Origin: Pseudomonas fluorescens
GTDB lineage: Bacteria > Pseudomonadota > Gammaproteobacteria > Pseudomonadales > Pseudomonadaceae
Direction: 5' to 3'
DNA length: 64,000 nt
Assembly: GCF_001648775.1 (NCBI RefSeq)
Contig: NZ_LVEJ01000005.1
Coordinates: 1-64,000 of the forward strand
The position numbers and the translations under genes were made by a program. Positions within the stretch are counted from its first letter, which is position 1. The number at the start of each line of letters is the position of its first letter. The notes beneath the pieces are model-generated. The model searched no databases. It was not told where the DNA came from and saw nothing but the letters and a program-made list of their open reading frames with translations. This document shows positions 17,679 through 30,400 of this stretch, one piece after another.

Positions 17679-17979
17679 CCTCACCCTAGCCCTCTCCCGG
17701 AGGGAGAGGGGACTGACCGTGGGATATTGACGCAATACGCCGACGTGAAAGAGCTCCGCTGAATCCATAACCAACCCGATCTCTCAGGTCGATGTATATC
17801 GCCAGACACTTCGGTCGGCCCCTCTCCCTCAAGGGACTGATTGGGGGATATTCGGGAGGTACGCCGACGTGAGCGATTTGTTTTGAATTCATAATCGACC
17901 CGGTTTTTCAGGTCGATGTATAACGCCAGACACCTCGGTCGGCCCCCTCTCCCTCGGGGAGAGGGCTGGGGTGAGGGTA
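17679..17979. repeat. MITE-like intergenic element with two internal copies
   Basis: The ends are inverted: CCCTCACCCTAGCCCTCTCCC at the left and GGGAGAGGGCTGGGGTGAGGG at the right. Inside are two imperfect direct copies of about 120 bp (about 17710-17829 and 17833-17957) that share GATATT, TACGCCGACGTGA, TCAGGTCGATGTATA and CGCCAGACAC-TCGGTCGG. A 68-codon minus frame across it has no gene character. It separates convergent lapD and the small minus-strand gene. Confidence 0.8.
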
Positions 17980-17998
17980 GGCCTTTGATCCGAAGAAA

Positions 17999-18337
17999 TC
18001 AGATCAACCCGCCCTCATCCTCATCGATCAACTGACTCAACCCGCCCAGCGCCTCACGCGCCTGGGTGCGGTCCATCAGTTTGGCCTGAGCCGCCGGTGG
18101 CAGGTCGGTGACGCGGATCACGCCTTTTTGGGTCAGCACCTGAATCAGGTCGTCGAGTACCCGAATCATTTCGAAGTCGCTCTGCTTGAGCTGTTTCAGG
18201 CTGGTTTCCACCACTTCGTTGGCGAACCAGGCCTGGATTTCATGGCTGTCGGCCGGCAGCGTTTCCGTGGCCTCGGCGTAGGCCGCGGCTTCCACGCGAA
18301 TCAACAGACCTTGCGCATCGCGTTGCACGTAAAACAT
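17999..18337 (-). CDS. Conserved small hypothetical protein of the lap locus
   Basis: This acidic 112-residue protein has no signal or membrane segment. It starts MFYVQRDAQGLLIRVE and ends with EDEGGLI. The middle is helical with leucine/isoleucine periodicity (ETSLKQLKQSDFEMIRVLDDLIQVLTQKGVIRVTDLPPAAQAKLMDR). A small gene sits between lapD and lapA in other P. fluorescens-group genomes as well, so I take it as real. I recall such proteins sometimes labelled 'tryptophan synthase subunit beta', but no TrpB feature is visible. The function is unknown. Confidence 0.75.
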   Translation of the reverse strand: MFYVQRDAQGLLIRVEAAAYAEATETLPADSHEIQAWFANEVVETSLKQLKQSDFEMIRVLDDLIQVLTQKGVIRVTDLPPAAQAKLMDRTQAREALGGLSQLIDEDEGGLI

Positions 18338-18449
18338 TGAGCATCCCTCAGAAATGAACCAGCGTCATGCTGTCAGCAGCATAGCCAACTGTGCGCGAGT
18401 ATGCGGTGCGGCGACGCGATCGTCACCGGTCCGGTCAGCACAAACGTGA

Positions 18450-18477
18450 CGGCCGCCCCATTGGGGCGGCCGTTTTG
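18450..18477. terminator. Strong GC-rich hairpin after lapA
   Basis: GGCCGCCCCA and TTGGGGCGGCC form a near-perfect 10-bp stem 9 bp beyond the lapA stop codon. The T-rich tail is on the plus-strand side, so for lapA it is stem-only. It may still protect the very long transcript or end it. Confidence 0.6.
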
Positions 18478-18485
18478 TTCACGTA

Positions 18486-21400
18486 TCAGCTGTTGTTGTG
18501 GTCGACTTTGATGGTCGGGTCGCTGCCGGCAATCAGGTTATGAATATTGGCGCTCGACCAGTTGTTGCCTTCCAGTTTGATCGTCACATCCGGGGTGGCC
18601 GCAGCGGCGTCGCCGGAGTTGAACTTGCCCGCCGAGCTGACTTGCAGCGACGACGTGCCATCGACCGTGGTGATCTTCAGGAAGTTGTCGATGGTGCTGC
18701 CGGTCTCGCCCTGCAGCAAATCGCGCAGATCGATACGGTCACCGTCGGCGGCCTTGAAGTCCTTGATCACGTCGTTGCCGGTGTCGCCCGCCTTCCAGAC
18801 GAAGGTGTCGGCACCCGAACCGCCGATGAGGATGTCGTTGCCCTGACCGCCGATCAGCGTGTCGTTGCCGGTACCGCCGAGCAGGATGTCATTGCCTTTG
18901 CCGCCATCGAGCAGGTCATTGCCGCCCGAGCCGAACAGGATGTCATTGCCCGCGCCGCCCAGAAGCGTGTCATTACCGTCATGCGCGCCGGAGACATCGA
19001 ACGCCTGATAGTGCTCGGTGATGTACTGGTGCACGTTGCTGGTGGTGACTTTGCTGACGTCAACGCCTGTTTGCTGCGCGACGAACGCCTGCATCGCCTG
19101 ATAACCCTCACCGGCAATGCCGTTGAAGCTGACCAGATCGCCGAACAGGATGTCATTGCCGTCGCCACCGCTGACGGTGTCGTTGCCCGGCAGCGTCGCT
19201 TCAGTGTGGCCGATGATCGAGTTGGCCAGATCCTTCGGATCGATGTTGGTCTGCGGCGTTTTATCCGAATCGTACGGCTTCAGATCGTTGAGGCTGACGC
19301 CGCTGTTCAGGCCGATGGCTTCGACGTTCGACAGCCCACTCAGCAACGCGAAACTGCTGGTCGAGTTGTCGGTGGTGGTCGAGGTGGTGCTGCTGCCGCT
19401 GCCCGCCAGGCTCGATAGCTCGTAAGTGCCGTCGCCCTGCGCGTGAACGGTGCCCAGATTGGTGGTGCTCCAGCCGTAACGTGCCGTGTAGGTCTGCAAC
19501 TGGGCAATTCCGCTGGCGTTGATGCTCAGGTAATGCGTGTTGTCGATATAGGTGCTGAAGGTGTCGCCCAGCTTGTAGTTGCTGGTGGTCACCACGCTGT
19601 CGAACTTCACGCTGCCGTACAGCGTCGGGTTGGTCTGCTCGCCGCTCTGGTAGTAGGTCGGCTGGCCGTCGGTGATGAAGTACGTGAGGTTCTTCGCCCC
19701 GGTGTTGGCCACAGCGTCGGCACTCTGGAACCAGTTGGCCGTGGTTTTGAACACGTCCTCGTAGTTGGTGCCGCCGCCGGAACTCATCGAGTCCAGCACC
19801 GCTTTGAGCTGCGTCAGCGCGTTCGGATCGTTGAGGTTCACCGACACCGACTTGTTGACCTGGGTATCGAAGTCCACCAGGAAGATGTTCACCGTGCCCG
19901 AGTTGCTGCCGCCCAGGCTCTGCTTGAGGGTGTTGAACACCGACGTCAGCGAGTCCTTGGCTGCGTTGATCGACGAGCTGCTCATACTGCCGGAGCTGTC
20001 GACCATGAACGCGATGTTGTAGTTGGTGCCCGGGACCACGGTCAGACCACCGATGTCGGCGACGATGATGTCGTTGCCATCGGTGCCGGTGACAGTGTCG
20101 TCGCCCGAGGTCGCCACGACCGCGTTGTAGACCGCCGGCACCACGGTGACCGGAATGGTCGCGGTGCTGCTGGCCGAACCGCCGACCATTTCGGTGGAGG
20201 TCGAAGTCACGGTCAGGTTGAACTGGCCGTTGTAGTACGGCGGCGGGGTCACGGTCAGGCTGCCGAGGTTCCAGCCGGTGATGTTGGCGTCGCCGCCAGT
20301 GGCGGTGACGGTGAAGGTATGACCCGCGCCATCGCTGAGCACCGAGCCGACCGGTGCACCGCTGATCTTCACGCTGAGGGTTTCCGAACCGTCGGTGTCG
20401 GTCAGGGCAGTGGTGATGGCCGACAGTTTCACCGTGGTGCCTTCGGCGCCGGTGTTGAGTTTGTAGCCGTCGTAATAGCCTTCGCCGCCGCTGCCGTGCA
20501 GATCGGAAACGGTCACGCCCGAATTGATCAGGTCTTGCACGCCGGTGTAGATCGGCACGCCAGTGCTGCTCAGGTCGATCGGCGTGCTGCCGTTGACCGA
20601 CAGGTTGACGTCGTAGCTGCCCGGGCCGCTCTGGTTGTGGTGGTAGATGTCCAGGGTGTAGTAACCGCTGGTGGTCGGGGTGAACGAACCGTTGAGGTTG
20701 CCGCCCACGCCCCACGTGGTCGCGGCGACGTTTTTACCGCCAATGGTCACCAACAGGCTGTCATCGCCGACACCACTGAAGGTGTAGGTCTTGCCGGCTT
20801 CCAGATAAATCAGACCGGAAGTCTTCGACGCCGTACCGGCGGTCACGCTGCCGTCAGACTGTACGTTGTTCACGTTAGTGCTGGTGTTCGGTGTGCCGGC
20901 GCCGTCGATGACGGTTTTCAACGTGGTCGAATCCGCACCGTTGCCGTTGGTGCCAAGGCCGGCCAGACCGGTCCAGACTTCTTTGACCAGCCCGGTGGAC
21001 TTCACGCTGTTGTCGGCGACGCTCACGGTCGGCGCATCCGCCACCGGTGTGATGTCGATCTTCACAGTGCCGGTGTTGCCCAGCAGTTGGCCGTCGGTTG
21101 GCTGGAATTTGATCTGGGCGTAGTCGGCCTGGTTGTTGCCCAGGCCAGTGCCGCCGTAACCGTTCACACCCGATTCGTTGGTGTCCGGCAGGAAGCGCAG
21201 CTTGCCCGCGTCGATATCGGCTTTGCTGAAGGTCTGGTTGTTGGCAACGTCTTTCCAGGTCGAACCGTCCAGATACTGCAGTTTGCCTTCGCCCGGCAGC
21301 TGGGTGATTTTCACTCCGAGGCTGCTGGCCGGGCTGTCGACATCGCTGACACCGAAGGTCGACCAGCCGAGGATCAGCGGCGTGTCTTCAGTGCCGGTGA

Positions 21401-24400
21401 CGTTGACCGGCGCTGCAACCGGAGCGTCGTTGACCGCCACCACGTTGACCGTGGTGGTCGCGGTGTTGGAGTAGTTGCCGCCGTCGGTCACCGTCACGGT
21501 GATGATGCGCGGCACGGTGCTCGGGTCTTCACTGCTGTTGGTGAAGCTGATGTTCTTGATCGCCTGCATGTAATCGGCCAGCGTCGCGTTGCCCGACAAG
21601 GTCAGGGTCACGGTGCCGTTGGTGCTGTTGGCATTGATCGTGATGCCGTTGACGCTGTTGCCGAGGTTCAGCGCATCGCCGTCCTGACGGTTGGTCAGCA
21701 CAACGGTGGCGCCGGTGAGCATGGTGCTGTCCGGGTCGGTGATCTTGATATCGGTGTCGGCAATCGACACGCCCGCGCCCGGGGTGTTTTCGGTGAACGT
21801 CACCTTGTAGTCGGCACCGGTGGCGCCGCTGGAGTTGTTGGCATCCAGGTCGATGACCGGCGGTGCGTCGTTGTCGATGATCGAGGTGCTGACGCTGCCA
21901 TTGGTGCTGCTGACCGCAAGGTTCTCGAAGTTGCCGCCGGTGGCCGAATCGATCTTGACCACGAAGTTCTCGGTGCCCTCGGTGATCTTGTCATCGATGG
22001 TGGCGACGTTGAACTGCGCGCTGCTCGCACCTGCCGGGATCTTCACGGTGTACACGCCGGTGAAGTCCGAACCGTCGGCGGCGGTACCGCTGTAGACGAT
22101 TTTCAGGGTCACTTCGGTTTGTGCCGGGTGGTTCAGGCTGACCGTGTAGCTGGCGGTCTGGCCTTCGGTCACCGAGCTGCTGCCCGTGATGCTGACGGTG
22201 GTGGTGTCGATGGTGTCAGTGACGTTGGTCACGGCTGGCGTGGTGTTGGTCACCAGGTTTTCGAAGCTGCCACCCGTTGCGTTGCTGATGGTGGCTTGCA
22301 CGGTGCCGGCGTCTTTGTAGACGTCGTCGGCCGGCGCCGCAACGGTCACGGTGCCAGTGGTTTTGCCGGCGTCGATGGTGATCACCGAGCCGTTGCTCAG
22401 CGTCACGGTGACTGGCGAGCCAGCGGCGTTGCTCAGGGTCGCGGTGTAAGTGATCTGGCCACCTTCGGCCACGGTGCCGGTCGCGGACAGCGTCAGGTTG
22501 GTGGTGTCGACGGTGTCGGTCACGGTGGTGTTGACCGGAGTCTTGTCGGCCACCAGATTTTCGTAGTTGCCGCCCGTCACGTTGGTAATCGAGTTGGTCA
22601 GCGGTGCGTGCCCAGTCAACGCATCGTTCGGCGCGGTGGTGGTGACCGTGCCGCTGGTTTTGCCGATGTCGATGGTGATGGTCTGACCGTTGGCCAGGGT
22701 CACGACAACCGGCGCGCCGGTCACAGCTGCACCGACAGTGGCGGTGTAGATGACGTTGCCGCCTTCTGCTGCAGTGCCAGTCGCCGTCAGTTTCACGGTG
22801 GTGGTGTCGATGGTGTCGGTGACACTGGTCACAGCCGGAGTTGTGCTGGTGACGAGGTTTTCGAAGCTTCCACCGGTCGCGGTTTTGATCGTTGCCTGAA
22901 CGTTGCCGGCGTCTTTGTAAACGTCGTCAGCTGGCGCTGGAACGGTCACGGTGCCGCTGGTTTTGCCGGCGTCGATGGTGATCACTGAGCCGTTGCTCAG
23001 GGTCACGGTCACTGGCGAGCCGGCGGCGTTGGTCAATGTCGCGGTGTAAACGATCGAGCCGCCTTCGGCCACGGTGCCGGTCGCAGACAGCGACAGGTTG
23101 GTGGTGTCGATGGTGTCGGTGACGGTGGTCGAAACCGGCGTCTTGTCGGCCACGAGGTTCTCGTAGTTACCGCCTGTCACGTTAGTGATCGCGTTGGTCA
23201 GCGGCGCGTGACCGGTCAATGCGTCGTTAGGCGCAGTGGTGGTCGCGGTGCCGGTGGTTTGTCCAACACCGATGGTGATGGTCTGACCGTTCGACAGGGT
23301 GACCACGACAGGCGAGCCGGTCACAGGAGCACCGACAGTTGCGGTGTAGACGACGTTGCCGCCCTCTGCCGCGGTGGCCGTTGCCGTCAACTTCACGGTG
23401 GTGGTGTCGATGGTGTCGGTGACGCTGGTGATAGCCGGCGTCGTGCTCGGCACCAGGTTTTCGAAGTTGCCACCAGTGGCGTTGCTGATCGTGGCCTGCA
23501 CGGTTCCGGCGTCTTTATAGACGTCGTCGGCTGGCGCTGGAACGGTGACGGTGCCCGTGGTTTTGCCGGCGTCGATAGTGATCACGGCGCCGTTCGACAG
23601 GGTTACGGTCACTGGCGAGCCAGCGGCGTTGGTCAGGGTTGCGGTGTAGACGATCGAGCCGCCTTCAGCAACCGAACCGGTAGCGCTCAGCGACAGGTTG
23701 GTGGTGTCGACAGTGTCGGTCACATTGGTGCTGACCGGCGTCTTGTCGGCCACGAGGTTTTCGTAGTTGCCGCCGCTGACGTTGGTGATCGAGTTGGTCA
23801 GCGGGGCGTGGCCAGTCAACGCATCGTTCGGTGCGATGGTGGTTGCGGTGCCGGTAGTCTGGCCGACGCCGATGGTGATGGTCTGACCGTTGGCCAGCGT
23901 CACGGTGACTGGGGAACCGGTGACCGGAGCACCAACAGTGGCGGTGTAAACGACGTTGCCACCTTCGGCCGCCGTCGGGGTGGCCGTCAGTTTCACGGTG
24001 GTCGTGTCGATGGTGTCAGTGACGTTGGTCACTGCCGGCACGGTGCTCGGTACCAGGTTCTCGAAATTGCCACCGGTGGCGGTGGAAATAGTCGCTTCGA
24101 CTTTGCCGGCGTCTTTGTAGACGTCATCGGCTGGCGCTGGAACAGACACGGTGCCCGTGGTTTTACCCGCTTCGATGGTGATCACAGCGCCGTTCGACAG
24201 GGTCACGGTCACCGGCGAGCCAGCAGCGTTGGTCAGTGTCGCGGTGTAGATGATCGAACCGCCCTCGGCCACGGAACCGGTCGCGGACAGCGACAGGTTG
24301 GTGGTGTCGACCGTGTCAGTGACGGTGGTCGCAACCGGGGTTTTGTCAGCCACCAGATTTTCGTAGTTGCCGCCCGTCACGCCGGTGATCGCGTTGCTGA

Positions 24401-27400
24401 TCGGTGCATGACCGGTCAGCGCATCGTTTGGCGCGGTGGTGGTCACGGTACCGGTGGTTTTGCCGACTTCGATGGTGATGTTCTGACCATTGGCCAGGGT
24501 CACCACAACTGGCGAGCCCGTTACAGGCGCGCCGACAGTGGCGGTGTAGGTAACCGTGCCGCCTTCAGCAGCCGATGTGTCGGCGGTCAGTTTGACCGTC
24601 GAGGTATCGATAGTGTCAGTGACGTCGGTGACCGCAGGCGTGGTGCTCGGAACGAGGTTCTCGAAGTTGCCGCCCGTGGCATCCTTGATGGTCACTTCGA
24701 CTTTTCCGGCGTCTTTGTAGACGTCATCGGCTGGCGCAGCGACGGTCACGGTGCCGGTTGTTTTACCGGCTTCGATGGTGATCACCGAGCCATTGCTCAG
24801 GGTCACGGTGACTGGCGAACCGGCAGCGTTGGTCAGGGTCGCGGTGTAGGTGATCTGGCCACCTTCGGCGACGGTGCCAGTTGCGGACAGCGTCAGGTTG
24901 GTGGTGTCGACGGTATCAGTGACATTGGTCGAAACCGGTGTCTTGTCGGCCACGAGGTTTTCGTAGTTGCCGCCAGTGACGCCGGTGATCGAGTTGGTCA
25001 CAGGCGCGTGGCCGGTCAGCGCATCGTTCGGTGCGGTGAAGGTCACGCTGCCGGTGGTTTTGCCGACTTCGATGGTGATGTTCTGACCGTTGGCCAAGGT
25101 CACCACGACCGGCGAACCGGTCACTGGCGCGCCGACAGTGGCGGTATAGGTGACGGTGCCGCCCTCAGCCACGGAGGTATCAGCCGTCAGTTTGACGGTC
25201 GAGGTGTCGATGGTGTCGGTGACTTGGGTCACGGCCGGTACAGTGCTCGGCACCAGGTTTTCGAAGTTGCCACCGGTGGCGGTGCTGATCGTCGCCTGCA
25301 CGGTGCCGGCATCTTTATAGACGTCATCGGCTGGCGCTGGAACAGACACGGTGCCCGTGGTTTTACCGGCTTCGATGGTGATCACGGCACCGTTCGACAG
25401 GGTCACGGTGACTGGCGAGCCAGCGGCGTTGGTCAAGGTCGCGGTGTAAACAATCGAACCGCCCTCGGCCACAGAACCCGTGGCGCTCAGCGACAGGTTA
25501 GTGGTGTCGACGGTGTCGGTGACATTGGTCGAAACCGGCGTCTTGTCGGCCACCAGATTTTCGTAGTTGCCGCCGCTCACCTCAGTGATCGCATTGGTCA
25601 ATGGCGCATGACCGGTCAGCGCGTCGTTCGGTGCGGCGGTAGTCGCGGTGCCGGTGGTCTGGCCAACACCGATGGTGATGGTCTGACCGTTAGCCAGGGT
25701 CACCACAACCGGCGAACCGGTCACCGGCGCGCCAACCGTGGCGGTGTAGGTGACAGTGCCACCTTCAGCGGCAGACTCGGTCGCGGTCAGTTTGACGGTG
25801 GTGGTGTCGATGGTATCGGTGACATTGGTTACCGCTGGCGTGGTGCTCGGAACGAGGTTCTCGAAGTCCCCGCCGGTAGCATCCTTGATGGTCACTTCGA
25901 CTTTGCCGGCGTCTTTGTAGACGTCATCGGCTGGCGCTGCGACGGTGACGGTGCCAGTGGTTTTACCGGCCTCAATGGTGATCACGGCGCCGTTCGACAG
26001 GGTCACGGTGACTGGCGAGCCCGCCGCGTTGGTCAGCGTCGCGGTGTAAACAATCGAGCCACCTTCGGCGACGGTGCCAGTTGCGGACAGCGTCAGGTTG
26101 GTGGTGTCGACGGTATCAGTGATATTGGTCGAAACCGGAGTCTTGTCGGCCACCAGGTTTTCGTAGTTACCACCGCTCACTTCAGTGATCGCATTGGTGA
26201 TCGGCGCATGACCGGTCAATGCATCGTTTGGCGCGGTGGTGGTCGCGGTGCCGGTGGTCTGGCCAACAGCAATGGTGATGGTCTGACCGTTAGCCAGGGT
26301 CACAACCACAGGCGAACCAGTGACTGGCGCGCCCACGGTCGCAGTGTAAGTGACGGTGCCGCCTTCAGCCGCTGACTCGGTCGCGGTGAGTTTGACGGTG
26401 GTGGTGTCGATGGTGTCGGTGACGTTGGTCACGGCTGGCACGGTGCTTGGCACCAGGTTCTCGAAGTTGCCGCCGGTTGCATCCTTGATCGTCACTTCGA
26501 CTTTGCCGGCGTCTTTGTAGACGTCATCGGCTGGCGCCGCAACGGTCACGCTGCCGGTGGTTTTACCGGCCTCGATAGTGATCACCGAACCGTTCGACAG
26601 GGTCACGGTCACCGGGGTGCCGGCCGGGTTGGTCAGCGTCGCGGTGTAAACGATCGAACCGCCTTCAGCCACCGAATCGGTTGCCGTGAGGTTCAGGTTG
26701 GTGGTGTCGGTGGTGTCCGAAACCGCAGTGTCGGCAGATTTGCCGTCGACCGCGAGTTTTTCGTAGTTACCGCCGGTGGCGCCGTCGATGGTCACGCTCA
26801 GCGAGCTGCCACCGGCCAACGGGCTGTTCGGCGCAACGAAGTTCACCGAGCCGGTGGTTTCACCGACCGCAATGGTGATGGTCTGGCCGTTGGACAGGGC
26901 CACGACTACCGGCGAGCCGGTCACTGGCGCAGTCACGGTTGCGGTGTAGACCACGGTTTCGCCTTCGGCGACGTTCGCCGTGGCGGTCAGCGACACGGTG
27001 GAGGTGTCGATGGTGTCGTTGACGGTGGTGACGGCCGGGGCAGTGCTGGTAACGAGGTTTTCGAAGTCGCCACCGGTCGCGCCCTTGATGGTCGCTTCGA
27101 CGGTGCCGGCGTCTTTGTAGACGTCATCTTTCGGTGCGTCGACGGTGACAGTGCCGGTGGTTTTACCGGCGTCGATGGTGATCACGGCACCGTTCGACAG
27201 GGTCACGGTCACTGGCGAGCCAGCCGCGTTGGTCAAGGTGGCGGTGTAGGTGATCTGGCCGCCTTCGTCCACAGTGCCCGTCGCGGTCAGCGACAGATTG
27301 GTGGTGTCGGTGGTGTCGGTCACGGTGGTGCTGACCGGGGTTTTGTCGGCCACGAGGTTTTCGTAGTTGCCACCGCTAACGCCGGTGATCGAGTTGGTCA

Positions 27401-30400
27401 GCGGTGCGTGTCCGGTCAACGCGTCGTTCGGCGCGGTGGTGGTCACGGTGCCGGTGGTTTTACCCACTTCGATGGTGATGTTCTGACCATTGGCCAATGT
27501 CACGACGACAGGCGAACCGGTGACAGGCGCGCCAACAGTCGCGGTGTAGGTGACGGTGCCACCTTCGGCAGCGGATTCGGTTGCGGTCAGTTTGACTGTC
27601 GAGGTGTCGATGGTGTCGGTAACGTCGGTGACCGCAGGCGTGATGCTTGGCACCAGATTCTCGAAGTTGCCGCCAGTCGCATCTTTGATCGTGACTTCGA
27701 CTTTGCCGGCGTCCTTGTAGACGTCATCGGCTGGCGCAGCAACAGTCACGGTGCCAGTGGTCTTGCCCGCTTCGATGGTGATCACCGAACCGTTCGACAG
27801 GGTCACGGTGACCGGGGTGCCAGCCGGGTTGGTCAGCGTCGCGGTGTAAACGATCGAGCCGCCCTCGGCCACGGTACCGGTCGCAGTCAGTGTCAGATCG
27901 GTTGTATCGACGGTGTCGGTCACAGTGGTGCTGACCGGCGTTTTGTCGGCCACCAGATTCTCGTAGTTACCGCCGCTCACGTCAGTGATTGCGTTGGTCA
28001 GCGGAGTGTGACCGGTCAACGCATCGTTCGGTGCGGTGGTGGTCACGGTGCCGGTTGTTTTGCCCACTTCGATGGTGATGTTCTGGCCGTTGGCCAGGGT
28101 CACGACGACAGGTGAGCCGGTCACTGGTGCACCGACAGTCGCGGTGTAGGTGACGGTGCCACCTTCAGCAGCGGACTCGGTGGTGGTCAGTTTCACGGTC
28201 GAGGTGTCGATGGTATCGGTGACTTCGGTCACGGCCGGAACGGTGCTTGGCACCAGGTTCTCGAAGTTGCCGCCGGTAGCGTCCTTGATCGTCACTTCGA
28301 CTTTGCCAGCGTCTTTATAGACGTCATCGGCAGGCGCAGCGACGGTCACGGTGCCGGTGGTTTTACCGGCTTCGATGGTGATCACCGAGCCGTTGCTCAG
28401 GGTCACAGTCACCGGACTGCCGGCCGGATTGGTCAGCGTCGCGGTGTAGATGATCGAACCGCCCTCGGCGACCGAAGGGGTGGCGCTGAGCGACAGATCG
28501 GTGGTGTCGACGGTGTCAGTAACTGTGGTCGACACCGGAGTCTTGTCGGCCACGAGGTTCTCGTAGTTGCCGCCGCTGACGCCAGTGATCGAGTTGCCCA
28601 GCGACGCCTGACCGGTCAGCGCGTCGTTTGGCGCGATGGTGGTCACGGTGCCGGTGGTTTTGCCGACTTCGATAGTGATGCTCTGCCCATTGGCCAGGGT
28701 CACCACAACTGGCGAACCGGTGACCGGCGCGCCAACCGTGGCGGTGTAAGTGACAGTGCCACCTTCAGCGACGGTGGTGTCGGCCGTCAGTTTCACGGTC
28801 GAGGTGTCGATGGTGTCCGTCACATCGGTAACGGCTGGCGTGGTGCTTGGCACCAGGTTTTCGAAGTTGCCGCCCGTGGCGTCCTTGATCGTGACTTCGA
28901 CTTTGCCGGCGTCCTTGTAGACGTCATCGGCCGGGGCTGCAACGGTCACGGAACCCGTGGTCTTGCCCGCTTCGATGGTGATCACCGAACCGTTCGACAA
29001 GGTCACGGTAACTGGCGTGCCAGCCGGGTTGGTCAGGGTTGCGGTGTAAACAATCGAACCACCTTCAGCCACGGTGCCGGTCGCGCTCAGCGACAGGTTG
29101 GTGGTGTCGACGGTGTCGGTCACCGAGGTCACGGCCGGGGTTTTATCGGCCACGAGATTTTCGTAGTTGCCGCCGCTGGTGCCGTCGATTTTCACGCTCA
29201 GCGTGTTGCCGCCGGCCAGTGCATCGTTCGGTGCGGTGAAGTTGACGCTGCCGCTGCTGGCGCCGACCGGGATGGTGATGGTCTGGCCGTTGGACAGGGT
29301 CACCACGACTGGCGAACCGGTGACCGGTGCGGTCACGGAGGCGGTGTAAACCACCACGCCGCCTTCAGTGGTGCTGGCGGTGGCAGTCAGCGAAACAGTG
29401 CTGTTGTCGATGGTGTCGGTCACGTCGGTGACCGCTGGAGTCTTGTCGACCACCAGGTTCTCGAAGTTGCCGCCGGTGGTCTTGGTGATGCTCGCGTCGA
29501 CTTTGCCGGCGTCCTTGTAGACGTCATCGGCAGGCGCTGCGACGGTCGCGGTGCCGGTGGTCGCGCCCTTGGCGATGTTGATTACCGCGCCGTTGCTCAG
29601 TGTCACGGACATGGCCGTGCCTGCCGGGTTGGTCAGGCTCGCGGTGTAAATGATCGAGCCGCCCTCGGCGACCGAACCGGTCGCGCTCAGGCTGATATTG
29701 GTGGTGTCGACGGTGTCGGTGACGGTGGTCACCACCGCCGAACGGTTGGCATCGACCTGCTCGAAATTACCGCCGCTGTGGCTGGCAATCGCCGTCTGTA
29801 CCTTGCCGCCATCGATGTACGGAGTATTCGCAGGCGCGGCGAAGTTCACCGAACCGCTGGTGGCGCCGGCAGCAATGTTGATCACGGCGCCGTTGGCCAG
29901 GGTCACGGTCATGGCGGTGCCGGCCGGGTTGCTCAGGGTCGCGGTGTAGGTGATCTGGCCGCCTTCGCTGACGGTGTCGCTGGCGCTGAGGGTCAGCGTG
30001 GTTTTGTCGATGGTGTCATTGACGGTGGTGCTGACCGGGGTCTTGCTGACGTCGAGCTTCTCGAAGTTGCCGCCGGTCGCATCGGTCATGGTCACGGTGA
30101 GCTTGCTGACGTCTTTGTAAACGTCATCGCTCGGCGCGGCGATGGTCACCGAACCGCTGGTTTTGCCAGCTTCGATGGTGATGGTCTGGCCGTTGCTCAG
30201 GTTGACGGTCACTGGCGTTTGCGCGGCGTTGGTCAGGGTCGCGGTGTACGTGATCGAGGTGCCTTCGAGCACATAGCTTTCAGCGCTGAGGGTCAGGTGT
30301 GTGGTGTTGATGGTGTCGGCGACATTGGTCACCGCTGGCGTCGGATTGGCCACCAGGTTTTCGAAATTGCCGCCGTCGGTGCCCTTGATGGTCACTTCGA

